Both the position numbers and the translations under genes were made by a program. Below are positions 12,091-24,329 of a stretch of DNA of 64,000 nucleotides, piece after piece. How positions within the stretch are numbered: the first letter of the stretch is position 1; each line of letters begins with the position of its first letter. The stretch is from Azomonas macrocytogenes (GTDB taxonomy: Bacteria; Pseudomonadota; Gammaproteobacteria; Pseudomonadales; Pseudomonadaceae). The notes under the pieces are model-generated. The model did no database searches. It was not told the DNA's origin and was given only the letters and a program-made list of their open reading frames with translations. Where the stretch lies: positions 215,451-279,450 of the forward strand of contig NZ_JACHXI010000004.1 in NCBI RefSeq assembly GCF_014191985.1. The letters are read 5' to 3'.

Positions 12091-15000
12091 ATGAGAGCAG
12101 GTTTGTTTCGTCCTGAAGAGTTCAAGGATAACTGTGGTTTCGGCCTGATTGCCCATATGCAGGGCGAGGCTAGCCATCACCTGCTGAAAACGGCCATCCA
12201 GTCTCTAACCTGCATGACTCATCGTGGCGGTATCAACGCTGACGGTAAGACCGGTGATGGCTGCGGGCTCCTGTTACAGAAGCCGGATGCCTTTTTACGT
12301 GTCGTGGCCCGCGAGTGTTTCAATGCGGAACTTCCGGCCCAATATGCAGTGGGCATGATTTTCCTCAACCAGGACCCAGCCAAGGCTGAAGCCGCTCGCA
12401 ATAGCCTGAACCGGGAGATTGCTGCCCAAGGGCTTTCCTTGGTCGGGTGGCGCGAAGTTCCTGTGGATTCCAGCGTTCTGGGGCGTCTCGCTCTCGAAAA
12501 CCTGCCGCGTATCGAGCAGGTTTTCCTGAGTGGTGACGGTCTTTCCGAGCAGGATTTCGCTCTCAAGCTGTTTTTCGCCCGGCGTTGTGCCGAGGTTGCC
12601 CTGAAAGATGATCAGGATTTCTATATCTGCAGCCTGTCGGACAAGGATATTGTCTATAAAGGGCTGATGATGCCGGCGGACTTGACTCATTTCTATCCTG
12701 ATCTGGGTGATGAACGCATGGCTACGGCCATTTGCGTGTTCCACCAACGCTTCTCCACCAATACCTTACCGAAATGGCCATTGGCGCAGCCATTTCGCTT
12801 TCTCGCCCACAATGGCGAGATCAATACGATTACTGGTAACCGCAACTGGGCACAGGCCCGGCGCACCAAGTTTTCCAGTCCGGCTTTGCCAGATCTGGCC
12901 GGTTTCGGCTCGCTGGTCAATCGTACCGGTTCCGACTCGTCCAGCATGGACAATATGCTGGAAATATTGGTCACTGGCGGTATCGATCTGTTCCGTGGCC
13001 TGCGCATGATCATTCCGCCAGCCTGGCAGAATGTCGAAACCATGGATCCCGATCTGCGGGCTTTTTACGAATATAACTCGATGCATATGGAGCCCTGGGA
13101 CGGTCCGGCCGGCGTTGTGCTGACCGATGGTCGCTACGCTGTCTGTTTGCTCGATCGCAACGGTCTCCGGCCGGCACGCTGGGTTACCACGAAGAATGGC
13201 TACATCACACTGGCTTCGGAAGTTGGAGTCTGGGACTACAAAGCCGAAGATGTGGTAGCCAAAGGCCGTGTCGGCCCTGGCCAGATCCTGGCGGTCGATA
13301 CCCAGACTGGCGAAGTACTGCAGAGCGATGACATCGATAACAAGCTGAAAGACCGTCATCCTTACAAAAAATGGCTGCGTGAAAATGCCCTGCGCATCCA
13401 GTCGACCCTGGATGACAAGGATCATGGTTCGCCGTTCTACGATGCGGACCAGCTCAAGCAGTACATGAAGATGTTCCAGGTTACCTTCGAAGAGCGTGAC
13501 CAAATACTGCGTCCGCTCGGCGAGCAAGGCCAGGAAGCGGTCGGCTCGATGGGCGACGATACGCCGATAGCGGTTCTGTCCAGGCGTGTCCGTTCTCCCT
13601 ACGATTATTTTCGCCAGCAATTCGCTCAGGTGACCAACCCGCCGATCGATCCGCTACGCGAGTCTATCGTCATGTCGCTGGAGACCTGCCTGGGGGCCGA
13701 GCGCAATGTATTCGAGGAAACCGGAGAGCATGCGAACCGTGCGATTCTGACTACGCCACTGATTTCCCCGGCGAAGTGGCACAGCATCATGACACTGGAG
13801 CGTCCCGGCTTCGAAAGGCAACTGATCGATCTCAACTATGAGCAAGCGTTGGGATTGGAAGCGGCGGTGCGCAATATCACCGAGCAGGCTGAAGAGGCGG
13901 TGCGTGGCGGCAAGGTTCTACTGGTTCTGAGCGACCGCCATATCGCACCAGGCAAGCTGCCGGTGCATGCCTCGTTGGCGGTTGGTGCCGTACATCACCA
14001 TCTGGTGGAAAAAGGTCTGCGCTGCGACTGCAATATCCTGGTCGAAACGGCTACGGCCCGCGATCCGCACCAGTTTGCTGTGCTGATCGGCTTCGGTGCG
14101 ACGGCAGTCTACCCCTACCTGGCCTACGAGGTGCTGGGTGATCTGATCCGCACCGGTGAGATCCTCGGGGACCTCTACGAAGTATTCAAGAACTATCGCA
14201 AAGGTATTTCCAAGGGCTTGATGAAGATCCTCTCGAAGATGGGGATTTCCACCGTGGCCTCGTATCGTGGTGCCCAGTTGTTCGAGGCCGTGGGATTATC
14301 CGATGAGGTGGTGGATTTCAGTTTCCGTGGGGTAGCCAGTCGTATCAAGGGCGCTCGCTTCGTCGATTTGGAAGCTGGGCAGAAGCTTCTGGCTGTCGAG
14401 GCCTGGAGCGTACGCAAGCCTATTCAACAGGGCGGGCTGCTCAAGTTCGTCTACGGTGGCGAGTACCATGCCTACAACCCCGATGTGGTCGGGGCATTGC
14501 AGACAGCAGTACAGGAAGGCAGCTACGAAAAATTCAAGGAATTCTCGGCCTTGGTGGATCAGCGTCCGGTCTCCATGTTGCGCGACCTGCTCAAGCTCAA
14601 GGAGGCCGAGCAGCCTCTGGCCCTGGAAGAAGTAGAGCCTATCGAGTCTATCCTCAAGCGTTTCGATTCGGCTGGTATCTCTCTTGGAGCCCTGTCTCCC
14701 GAAGCCCACGAGGCCATCGCCGAGGCAATGAACCGGCTGGGCGCCCGCTCGAACTCGGGTGAGGGCGGCGAAGATCCGGCGCGCTACGGCACCATCAGAA
14801 GCTCGAAGATCAAGCAGGTCGCTACCGGCCGCTTCGGTGTGACCCCGGAATACCTGGTCAATGCCGAAGTGTTGCAAATCAAGGTGGCCCAGGGCGCCAA
14901 ACCAGGTGAAGGCGGTCAGTTGCCGGGTGGCAAGGTGAATCCACTGATTGCCCGCCTGCGCCACTCGGTACCGGGTGTGACCCTGATTTCGCCGCCACCG

Positions 15001-16539
15001 CATCACGATATTTACTCCATCGAAGACCTTGCGCAGCTGATTTTCGACCTGAAGCAGGTTAATCCTGAGGCCCTGGTCTCGGTGAAATTGGTGGCCGAGC
15101 CGGGAGTGGGTACTATCGCAGCCGGTGTGGCCAAGGCCTATGCTGATCTGATCACGATCTCCGGCCACGATGGCGGAACCGGTGCCTCGCCGCTGTCGTC
15201 GATTCGCTATGCCGGCAGTCCCTGGGAACTAGGGCTGGCCGAAGCTCATCAGACCCTGCGCGGCAATGACCTGCGCGGCAATGTTCGGGTACAGGCCGAT
15301 GGCGGTTTGAAGACCGGTCTCGATGTGATCAAGGCTGCCATTCTTGGTGCCGAGAGCTTTGGTTTTGGTACGGCACCGATGATTGCCCTGGGTTGTAAAT
15401 ACCTGCGTATCTGTCACCTGAACAACTGCGCCACGGGTGTTGCCACTCAGAACGACAAACTGCGCAAGGAGCATTTCATCGGCACAGTGGAAATGGTGAT
15501 GAGCTTTTTCACCTTCGTTGCCGAAGAAACCCGTGAGTGGTTGGCCAGGCTGGGAGTCCGTTCGGTTGCCGAGCTGATCGGCCGTACCGATCTGCTCGAA
15601 GTGCTGCCTGGCGAGACCGAGCAGCAGGCGCACCTGGATCTGTCGCCGTTGCTGGGCAGCGATCTTGTTCCCCAGGACAAACCCCAGTTTTGCCTGGCCG
15701 AGCGTAACCCTCCGTTCGACCAGGGGTTGCTGGCTGAAAAAATGGTCGAGCTATCCAGGGCTGCCATTGCTGCCAGGAGTGGCGGTGATTTTGCAATGGA
15801 TATCTGTAACTGCGACCGTTCCATCGGTGCTCGTGTTTCCGGCGAAATCGCCAAAGCGCATGGCAATCATGGAATGAACGATGCGCCGATTTCCTTCCGC
15901 TTCAAGGGGACTGCCGGGCAGAGTTTCGGTGTCTGGAATGCCGGCGGGCTCAACCTGTACCTCGAAGGTGATGCCAACGACTATGTAGGCAAAGGCATGA
16001 CCGGTGGCAAGCTGGTGGTCACGCTGCCCAAGGGCTCGTCCTTGGACACCCGAGAGTCGGCTATTATCGGCAATACCTGCCTGTACGGTGCTACTGGTGG
16101 CAAGCTGTTCGCTGCCGGTACGGCGGGTGAACGCTTCGCCGTCCGTAACTCGGGCGCGCACACGGTTGTCGAAGGTACTGGTGATCACTGTTGCGAATAC
16201 ATGACTGGCGGTTTCGTCTGTGTGCTGGGCAAGACCGGTTATAACTTTGCTTCCGGTATGACCGGTGGGTTCGCTTACGTGCTCGATCTGGACAACAGCT
16301 TCGTCGATCGTTTGAACAACGAGCTGGTGAATATCCATCGCATCACTGGTGAATCCATGGAGGCCCATCGCCATCGTTTGCGTGAGGTGCTGAGCGAATA
16401 TGTCATGGAAACCAGCAGTTCCTGGGGAGCCGAGCTGCTGGAAAATCTGGACGACTACCTGCGGCGCTTCTGGCTGGTCAAACCAAAAGCGGCCAACCTG
16501 GCCTCGCTGCTTACCAGCACCCGGGCGAATCCGCAATAA
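12091..16539 (+). CDS. gltB: Glutamate synthase (NADPH), large subunit
   Basis: Alpha subunit of GOGAT: hydrolyses glutamine, channels ammonia and reductively aminates 2-oxoglutarate to glutamate. It has 1482 residues. After a short propeptide, Cys15 in CGFGLIAH is the presumed N-terminal nucleophile of the class II glutamine amidotransferase domain. The FMN-binding synthase domain contains [20 protein letters not shown] and [12 protein letters not shown], with 3Fe-4S cysteines in CRIC-type context ([15 protein letters not shown]). The C-terminal GltB beta-helix has the repeated GxxxxG segments. A 170-bp leader lies upstream. It pairs with gltD 109 bp downstream. Confidence 0.97.
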   Translation: MRAGLFRPEEFKDNCGFGLIAHMQGEASHHLLKTAIQSLTCMTHRGGINADGKTGDGCGLLLQKPDAFLRVVARECFNAELPAQYAVGMIFLNQDPAKAEAARNSLNREIAAQGLSLVGWREVPVDSSVLGRLALENLPRIEQVFLSGDGLSEQDFALKLFFARRCAEVALKDDQDFYICSLSDKDIVYKGLMMPADLTHFYPDLGDERMATAICVFHQRFSTNTLPKWPLAQPFRFLAHNGEINTITGNRNWAQARRTKFSSPALPDLAGFGSLVNRTGSDSSSMDNMLEILVTGGIDLFRGLRMIIPPAWQNVETMDPDLRAFYEYNSMHMEPWDGPAGVVLTDGRYAVCLLDRNGLRPARWVTTKNGYITLASEVGVWDYKAEDVVAKGRVGPGQILAVDTQTGEVLQSDDIDNKLKDRHPYKKWLRENALRIQSTLDDKDHGSPFYDADQLKQYMKMFQVTFEERDQILRPLGEQGQEAVGSMGDDTPIAVLSRRVRSPYDYFRQQFAQVTNPPIDPLRESIVMSLETCLGAERNVFEETGEHANRAILTTPLISPAKWHSIMTLERPGFERQLIDLNYEQALGLEAAVRNITEQAEEAVRGGKVLLVLSDRHIAPGKLPVHASLAVGAVHHHLVEKGLRCDCNILVETATARDPHQFAVLIGFGATAVYPYLAYEVLGDLIRTGEILGDLYEVFKNYRKGISKGLMKILSKMGISTVASYRGAQLFEAVGLSDEVVDFSFRGVASRIKGARFVDLEAGQKLLAVEAWSVRKPIQQGGLLKFVYGGEYHAYNPDVVGALQTAVQEGSYEKFKEFSALVDQRPVSMLRDLLKLKEAEQPLALEEVEPIESILKRFDSAGISLGALSPEAHEAIAEAMNRLGARSNSGEGGEDPARYGTIRSSKIKQVATGRFGVTPEYLVNAEVLQIKVAQGAKPGEGGQLPGGKVNPLIARLRHSVPGVTLISPPPHHDIYSIEDLAQLIFDLKQVNPEALVSVKLVAEPGVGTIAAGVAKAYADLITISGHDGGTGASPLSSIRYAGSPWELGLAEAHQTLRGNDLRGNVRVQADGGLKTGLDVIKAAILGAESFGFGTAPMIALGCKYLRICHLNNCATGVATQNDKLRKEHFIGTVEMVMSFFTFVAEETREWLARLGVRSVAELIGRTDLLEVLPGETEQQAHLDLSPLLGSDLVPQDKPQFCLAERNPPFDQGLLAEKMVELSRAAIAARSGGDFAMDICNCDRSIGARVSGEIAKAHGNHGMNDAPISFRFKGTAGQSFGVWNAGGLNLYLEGDANDYVGKGMTGGKLVVTLPKGSSLDTRESAIIGNTCLYGATGGKLFAAGTAGERFAVRNSGAHTVVEGTGDHCCEYMTGGFVCVLGKTGYNFASGMTGGFAYVLDLDNSFVDRLNNELVNIHRITGESMEAHRHRLREVLSEYVMETSSSWGAELLENLDDYLRRFWLVKPKAANLASLLTSTRANPQ

Positions 16540-16551
16540 GCAAGCTTCGAG

Positions 16552-16583
16552 CGACGGACCCGGACCTGGTGTCCGCTCCGTCG
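16552..16583. other. Stem-loop in the gltB-gltD intergenic gap
   Basis: Nested inverted repeat: CGACGGA (16552-16558) pairs with TCCGTCG (16577-16583), enclosing CGGAC/GTCCG around a 5-nt loop. There is no U-run, so it is not a classic terminator. It may be a processing or partial attenuation site that sets the large:small subunit ratio, or an extragenic palindrome. Confidence 0.55.
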
Positions 16584-16644
16584 GCTCACCGTGATCGTCT
16601 TGCAGCTTGAAGCGTGTGGCTGGCGGCTGCTGTAAAGAGGTTAA

Positions 16645-18066
<1,422 letters not shown>

Positions 18067-18095
18067 TTGCCGGGTCGTCCCTTTGGCAATTCATG

Positions 18096-18127
18096 AAAGG
18101 CACGGCTTGTCCGTGCCTTTTGTTTTT
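18096..18127 (+). terminator. Rho-independent terminator after gltD
   Basis: Perfect 10-bp stem AAAGGCACGG (18096-18105) / CCGTGCCTTT (18111-18120), 5-nt loop, then a T-rich tail to 18127. It closes the gltBD unit 30 bp after the stop. Confidence 0.9.
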
Positions 18128-18171
18128 CGCTTTGCGACAATCCATCGGTAATTTCCTGCCGGAACCCCGCC

Positions 18172-19233
18172 ATGACCGCTCTGAAGAACGACCGCTTTCT
18201 CCGTGCCCTACTCAAGCAACCCGTCGATGTCACGCCCGTCTGGATGATGCGCCAGGCTGGGCGCTACCTGCCCGAATACCGGGCCAGCCGGCAGAAGGCG
18301 GGCGACTTCATGAGCCTGTGCCGCAACCCGGAGCTGGCCTGCGAGGTGACCTTGCAGCCGCTGGATCGCTATCCGCTGGACGCGGCCATCCTGTTCTCCG
18401 ACATCCTCACCGTGCCGGATGCGATGGGGCTGGGCCTGTACTTCGAGACCGGCGAAGGACCGCGTTTCCGCAAGGCCGTCGACAGCCGCGCCGCCATCGA
18501 GGCGCTGCCGATTCCCGACGCCGAGCAGGATCTGGGCTATGTGATGGAAGCGGTGCGGACCATCCGCCGCGAACTGAATGGCCGGGTGCCGCTGATCGGC
18601 TTTTCCGGCAGCCCCTGGACCCTGGCCACCTACATGGTGGAGGGCGGCTCCTCGAAGGATTTCCGCAAGTCCAAGGCGCTGCTTTACGACAATCCCCAGG
18701 CCATGCACTTGTTGCTGGACAAGTTGGCGCAAGCGGTGACGAGCTACCTCAACGGCCAGATCCGTGCCGGTGCCCAGGCAGTACAGATTTTCGATACCTG
18801 GGGCGGTAGCCTGTCCGATGCGGCTTATCGCGAATTTTCCCTGGCCTATATGGAGCGCATCGTCGCTGGTTTGACTCGGGAGAACGATGGGCGACCGGTA
18901 CCGGTGATTCTCTTCACCAAGAACGGCGGACTCTGGCTGGAGGCGATGGCTGCCAGCGGTGCCGATGCGCTGGGGCTGGACTGGACCTGCGATATCCGCA
19001 ACGCCCGCGAGCGAGTCGGCGACAAAGTGGCGTTGCAAGGCAACATGGATCCAACTGTGCTATATGCCAATCCGCAGGCCATTCGTGCCGAAGTCGGGCG
19101 AATTCTCGAACGCTACGGCAAGGGTTCGGGGCATGTCTTCAATCTCGGCCATGGCATCACCCCGGAGGTCGATCCGGCCCATGCCGGGGTCTTTATCGAG
19201 GCGGTGCACGAACTCTCGGCGCGCTACCACTGA
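18172..19233 (+). CDS. hemE: Uroporphyrinogen decarboxylase
   Basis: Decarboxylates the four acetate side chains of uroporphyrinogen III to give coproporphyrinogen III in haem synthesis. It has 353 residues, the usual length. The N-terminal signature [16 protein letters not shown] holds the catalytic arginines. The second signature [13 protein letters not shown] and the C-terminal [11 protein letters not shown] are present. Transcribed alone after the gltD terminator; a small hairpin with a T-run follows. Confidence 0.97.
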   Translation: MTALKNDRFLRALLKQPVDVTPVWMMRQAGRYLPEYRASRQKAGDFMSLCRNPELACEVTLQPLDRYPLDAAILFSDILTVPDAMGLGLYFETGEGPRFRKAVDSRAAIEALPIPDAEQDLGYVMEAVRTIRRELNGRVPLIGFSGSPWTLATYMVEGGSSKDFRKSKALLYDNPQAMHLLLDKLAQAVTSYLNGQIRAGAQAVQIFDTWGGSLSDAAYREFSLAYMERIVAGLTRENDGRPVPVILFTKNGGLWLEAMAASGADALGLDWTCDIRNARERVGDKVALQGNMDPTVLYANPQAIRAEVGRILERYGKGSGHVFNLGHGITPEVDPAHAGVFIEAVHELSARYH

Positions 19234-19278
19234 CGGCGAAAGGCCGATAAGAGCAGCGGAAGGCCAGGTGAAAAACAG

Positions 19279-19301
19279 GGCGTAGCTGCAAGCGCCTTTT
19301 T
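19279..19301 (+). terminator. Probable hemE terminator
   Basis: A short stem GGCGT/GCGCC with an 8-nt loop is directly followed by TTTTT (19297-19301), 45 bp downstream of the hemE stop. Confidence 0.55.
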
Positions 19302-19342
19302 ATCCGGCCCTCCACTGCATCTTCGAGAAGCGCCTGTTGCCC

Positions 19343-19470
19343 ATGGAAAACCGCAGCACGGATTTTCCCCGCGTAGGGTGGACAACGCCGTAGGCTTGTC
19401 CACCGAACGAGGGGCGAATGGTCCGGACCTTCCCGGTGGAAAACCGCTGCGCGGGTTTTCCACCCTACGG
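19343..19470. repeat. Cluster of three GTGGA-type palindromes
   Basis: Three adjacent imperfect palindromes share one pattern. TGGAAAACC..GGATTTTCCC lies near 19344-19370. GGTGGACAA..TTGTCCACC lies at 19378-19404. GGTGGAAAACC..GGTTTTCCACC lies at 19435-19463. The second and third carry the flank GTAGGG/CCCTAC on one side. This looks like an extragenic palindromic repeat family found between Pseudomonas genes. The array abuts the truncated ABC ATPase fragment and may mark the deletion junction. Confidence 0.65.
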
Positions 19471-19475
19471 GCCGG

Positions 19476-19707
19476 CTGGCGCTTCATGCGCCGCTGGATG
19501 AGCTGAAGGAACGATTGCGCCGGGTCTGGCTGCCATCCGGCAGCGATCTTCCGGCCAATCCACTGCCCGGCGAGCATGCGCGCTGGCACCTGGCGGACGG
19601 TAGCTGGAGCCCTGCTGGTGGAGGACGGCAACGATCTGGAAAGACTTCCGGATGCGCGGACGGATGCCCTTGGGCTGGAAGACATCTTCGAGGAACTGGC
19701 GCGATGA
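19476..19707 (+). pseudogene. C-terminal remnant of an ABC transporter ATPase
   Basis: About 77 codons reading LALHAPLDELKERLRRV..., then WHLADGSWSP, then in the +1 frame LVEDGNDLERLPDART and LGLEDIFEELAR-stop. The ending LEDIFEEL is typical of ABC ATPases of the ABC-2 exporter type. Walker A, signature and Walker B are all missing upstream, where palindromic repeats now sit. One extra base near 19614 shifts the frame. The stop overlaps the ATG of the next gene (ATGA), as expected for an ATPase-permease operon. Family assignment rests on the short C-terminal motif and context. Confidence 0.6.
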
Positions 19708-20270
19708 ATGCGGGAGGGCTTTCCGCGTGGACCCGGGTGATGTTTCCCAATTGCTCGCGCACTCTGGTCGCCGTGCTGCTGGGCGTGCTCTTCATGTCAC
19801 CGAGCCTTTATCTGCATTACGCCAAGGGAATGCAGCAGGATGGCGTTTTCATACTGTTCAGTGCTGGCGGCTTTTCCTGTATCTGGTGGCTGCTGCTGGG
19901 GTCGCGCGGGTCGATGCTGGCCTGGTGTGGTGGCGCTCTCCGTTTGCCGAACCTGGGCTGCATGCTGCTGAGGTTCGGCTTGGGGCATGGCTCGTTGTCG
20001 ATCATCGTGCCGACAGGACTGCTGGCGATCCTGATTCCGGAGATCGCTCCCTTTCGGCTGTTTGGCGCTCTTGCTCTGGGTGCCGGGCTGGGCTTTTTCC
20101 TGTCCAGCGTGCCGGCTTCCAGCTGGCTGCTGGTATGGCTCGCTCTGTGGCTGGTCGTCAATCTTGCCGGCAGTCTGGCCATCGATTGGCAAGGTCTCCT
20201 GGCGGACCGCCCGGAGCGATGGCTACTGTTGGCTGCGGGAGGTTTCCTGCTTGGCAGCCTGGCCTGGTGA
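19704..20270 (+). CDS. Membrane protein, probable ABC permease half (unrecognised)
   Basis: 188 residues, starting at an ATG overlapping the stop of the ABC ATPase remnant. It is very hydrophobic, with about five to six predicted membrane helices (for example TLVAVLLGVLFMSPSLYLHY and LLVWLALWLVVNLAGSLAI). I do not recognise a family. Its position after an ATPase fragment suggests the membrane part of an exporter. It ends at TGA 20268-20270, exactly where a second hydrophobic frame begins. Either these are two coupled permease subunits or one ~410-residue protein broken by a frameshift. Without an intact ATPase it is unlikely to work as a transporter. Confidence 0.5.
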   Translation: MNAGGLSAWTRVMFPNCSRTLVAVLLGVLFMSPSLYLHYAKGMQQDGVFILFSAGGFSCIWWLLLGSRGSMLAWCGGALRLPNLGCMLLRFGLGHGSLSIIVPTGLLAILIPEIAPFRLFGALALGAGLGFFLSSVPASSWLLVWLALWLVVNLAGSLAIDWQGLLADRPERWLLLAAGGFLLGSLAW

Positions 20271-20932
20271 CAGCCCTGGGCCTCACATGGTCGGGGTGCG
20301 GGCGCCATGGAGCGTGGCGTTTGCCCCTGGCCGTTGTGGTTGGCGGCATCTTCGCCGGCTGGGTGGCCGGGCAGTTTCTATCGAAATCGCTGCTGTCGAT
20401 GCTGGTGAGCATGGGGGGGCCACGTCTGCTCCTGCAGTTCGACAGCCGCGTCTTCTCCCTGGCTGCTCTGCGGGAGTCGACGGCCCGTGCCCAATGCGCC
20501 GAACTGGTCACGCTGCCCGGATTGACGCCCCAGGGCGACTGGGGGCGGCTGATGCTGCGCATGATTCTGGGTTTGCAGGTGCGTCGTTTCCTGGTACTGG
20601 CCATCCTGGCGAGCGTTCTGGGTAGCTACTGCGAACTGCCGCCTGCCTGGTGGCAGTGGTGGCTGCTCGTAGTGCTGGTGGTGCTGCCGCTGGGCTTGGT
20701 GGGCACCTTGCTGGTTCTGCGTGGCCTGCTCCGCTGGTGGGGGTTGCTGGTGTTGCAGTTCAGCGTGCTGATCTTCAGCTTGGTGGCCAGCCAGATCAGC
20801 ACACTTATGGCGGACTCTTCCCTGCTGGGTGTCCTGCTGGTTGGCTGGGGCCTGGCCGGTATCGCCGCCTTGCTGGTGGTGGCCTGGTTGTGTCCGTGGC
20901 TTTGGCACCGGGAGCGATGGCTTGTCGATTAG
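20267..20932 (+). CDS. Membrane protein, second permease frame (unrecognised)
   Basis: The GTG at 20267 overlaps the previous stop by GTGA and gives 221 residues. It has several membrane helices (WWLLVVLVVLPLGLVGTLLVL, LLVLQFSVLIFSLVASQIS, GLAGIAALLVVAWLCPWLW) and a central soluble stretch with MGGPRLLLQFDSRVFSLAALR. If the frameshift reading is right, this is the C-terminal half of the preceding gene. No family recognised. Confidence 0.45.
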   Translation: MTALGLTWSGCGRHGAWRLPLAVVVGGIFAGWVAGQFLSKSLLSMLVSMGGPRLLLQFDSRVFSLAALRESTARAQCAELVTLPGLTPQGDWGRLMLRMILGLQVRRFLVLAILASVLGSYCELPPAWWQWWLLVVLVVLPLGLVGTLLVLRGLLRWWGLLVLQFSVLIFSLVASQISTLMADSSLLGVLLVGWGLAGIAALLVVAWLCPWLWHRERWLVD

Positions 20933-21050
20933 CGGATTTCCGCCTGGTTCCCGGCACCTTTTGCCGGCTCAGTGCCAGTCCTCTCAAGAAATAGAAGCTG
21001 TAAGTGACTGTTTTTTTAGGGAGCTTGGTAGCGCGTGCGGGAGTTGGGTT

Positions 21051-21683
21051 GCTTTCAAGGTGTTTGGTTCGTGTGGGACCGATGCGCTTTCCGGGTGGTG
21101 GGCGACAGGTTTCGCCTTGCACGGCGAGTCACTTTCTCTTTGCCTGTGCAAAGAGAAAGCACACCCGACCATCCGGGTCCGGCCTATGGCCGGACTTCCC
21201 TCCTTCCGGCGCCGCTCCGGGGGCACGTCACGAAGGGACGTCCCTGTCCCTTCGTTCCTCGCTCGGCATCCATGCCTCGCATCCCCCTACGCAACGCCTC
21301 CACTCGGCCTCCTGAACGGGACGGGGGCGCCGCCTGGATGTCCGGAAGTGCTCCTGAAAAAGCTTTCCGCCTGTGCTGTTTGCTTTTTATTTCCGCGAAG
21401 CTGGGAACGGCGCCAACTCCCCCTTCAGTAGGCCGAGCGGAATCGCCGTGGAAGGGAGCGAGTGGCATGGATGGCCCTTGTACGCCGGCCCCTAGAGCGG
21501 CGATGGAGGGAGGGAAGTCTGGCCGCAGGCCGGACCCGGATGGCGGGGGTGCCATTCTTCTTTGCTTACTTTCTTCTTGGGCAAGCAAGAAGAAAGTAAG
21601 TCGCCGCGCAAGGCGAAACCTATCGCCCACACCCGGGAAAGCGTATCGGTTCAACACAAACACGGGCCAAACACTTTAAAAGG
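21051..21683. repeat. ~630 bp element bounded by long imperfect inverted repeats
   Basis: The left arm (about 21051-21205) and the reverse complement of the right arm (about 21525-21683) match through several blocks: CTTT.AA.GTGTTTGG, CCGAT.CGCTTTCC, GGTTTCGCCTTGC, CTTTCT.CTTGC and CATCCGGGTCCGGCCT, ending in GACTTCCCTCC. Inside the arms, smaller hairpins occur (for example TTTCTCTTTG..CAAAGAGAAA at 21134-21158 and TTACTTTCTTCTTG..CAAGAAGAAAGTAA at 21565-21600). Several long open frames run through it on both strands, but they are low-complexity and share no start signal, so I treat them as non-coding. Such elements recur in Pseudomonas genomes and are often mis-annotated as hypothetical proteins. 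Mobility is unproven. Confidence 0.75.
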
Positions 21684-21691
21684 GCTGCGGC

Positions 21692-22120
21692 TCAGTGCCT
21701 TTCCAGCCAGTCCAGCAGTTGCGGCAATGGCAGGGCACCGCTCTGGCGGGCGATTTCTCGGCCGTTCTTGAACAGGATAAGGCTGGGGATCGAGCGGATT
21801 CCGAGCTGCGTGGAAAGCTGCGGGTGGGCTTCGCTGTCCAGCTTGGCCAGCCGGTAGCGTCCCGCCAGCCGGACGGCGGCCTGTTCGAATACGGGCGCGA
21901 AGCTGCGGCAGGGGCCGCACCAACTGGCCCAGACATCCACCAGTAGCGGCAGGTCGCCCTTGATCTGGTTGGCGAAGCTTGTCTGGTTCAGCTCGAAAGG
22001 CTTGGTTGTCAGCACCTCGTTTTTGCAACGCCCGCAATGCGGTGTCTCGCCCAGGCGGCTTGCGGGAATACGGTTGAGCGCGGCGCAATGTGCGCAAGGA
22101 ATGACGAGTGAGTCCGGCAT
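21692..22120 (-). CDS. trxC: Thioredoxin 2 (zinc-binding thioredoxin TrxC)
   Basis: Cytoplasmic disulfide reductase used under oxidative stress. It has 142 residues. An N-terminal zinc ribbon with CAHC and CGRC precedes a thioredoxin fold with the active site WASWCGPCRSF and the cis-proline loop RSIPSLILF. The zinc module distinguishes it from TrxA. It reads toward the inverted-repeat element, whose right end lies about 10 bp past the stop. Confidence 0.93.
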   Translation of the reverse strand: MPDSLVIPCAHCAALNRIPASRLGETPHCGRCKNEVLTTKPFELNQTSFANQIKGDLPLLVDVWASWCGPCRSFAPVFEQAAVRLAGRYRLAKLDSEAHPQLSTQLGIRSIPSLILFKNGREIARQSGALPLPQLLDWLERH

Positions 22121-22423
22121 GAGGGCGCTCCTGGCTGTAGCTGCTGCATGACTGCGAATGTGGAGTTTCGCGGGCCAATATCAAGCCCGGCAAAATGTTA
22201 GAGCATCCTGGCTTTACGCCGTCTCATACCTGACAGTCTTGAGTGCCGACAATTGATTCAACGAACCAATCAAGTAGGCCACTGACGTGACTGCAGGGGC
22301 CAGATTCGCGCAATGACCAGCATGGCGACCACAACCCTCAGCGAATGCAGCGGTTCCTTGAGCTTGTCTTTCGGCATTGCGGGAAACGACAGTGAGTTTC
22401 GGCTCAACAGACAGGAGGACGGC

Positions 22424-22753
22424 ATGAGTACGCTGGAACAGGAACTTGAGCAGCGGATTGCCAGAGCGATTTCCTCTTGGCAGAAACAGGTGACCGAACC
22501 GGGGCAGCCGCTGGAAGTGGACGATGCCTGGTTGCAGACGCCGGAGCCGCTGCGCATGGGTTTTCGTGTATTGAAGAACGCTGGCATACCGCCCCAGGAA
22601 GTCGAGCTTTTCCAGCAGCGGGCCGCTTTGCAGGCGGCGCTTGATGCGGCTGTGGATGCCGACACCCGGTTACGCCTCCAGCGGCAGCTCGCCGGGCTGG
22701 AGCAGAAGCTGGCCTTTCGTCTCGAAGCGCTCCGGCGGATGGCGGGGCGCTGA
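22424..22753 (+). CDS. Small conserved hypothetical protein
   Basis: 109 residues, start chosen because AGGAGG (22413-22418) lies 5 nt upstream of the ATG; the in-frame extension to 22313 lacks this. It is charged and mostly helical, with a C-terminal amphipathic stretch rich in Arg, Leu and Ala (DADTRLRLQRQLAGLEQKL) that could form a coiled coil. No signal peptide or membrane segment. It converges on selO with a 15-bp gap. Function unknown. Confidence 0.7.
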   Translation: MSTLEQELEQRIARAISSWQKQVTEPGQPLEVDDAWLQTPEPLRMGFRVLKNAGIPPQEVELFQQRAALQAALDAAVDADTRLRLQRQLAGLEQKLAFRLEALRRMAGR

Positions 22754-22768
22754 CTGTTTTTGGCTGTT

Positions 22769-24283
<1,515 letters not shown>

Positions 24284-24329
24284 CTAAGTTGGAGGCCATG
24301 GAGCCATGGCCGTTCCTCGCGCTGGCCGG

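Noticed and set aside
21184..21663. 159-codon hypothetical protein within the inverted-repeat element
   Set aside because: Pro/Arg/Ser-rich, crosses the repeat arms and has no ribosome site; similar frames are common over-annotations in such elements.
24294..24311. Terminator between mscK and selO (GGCCATGG-AG-CCATGGCC)
   Set aside because: A good stem but a 2-nt loop and no T-run; it is noted under selO only, and the genes may be co-transcribed.
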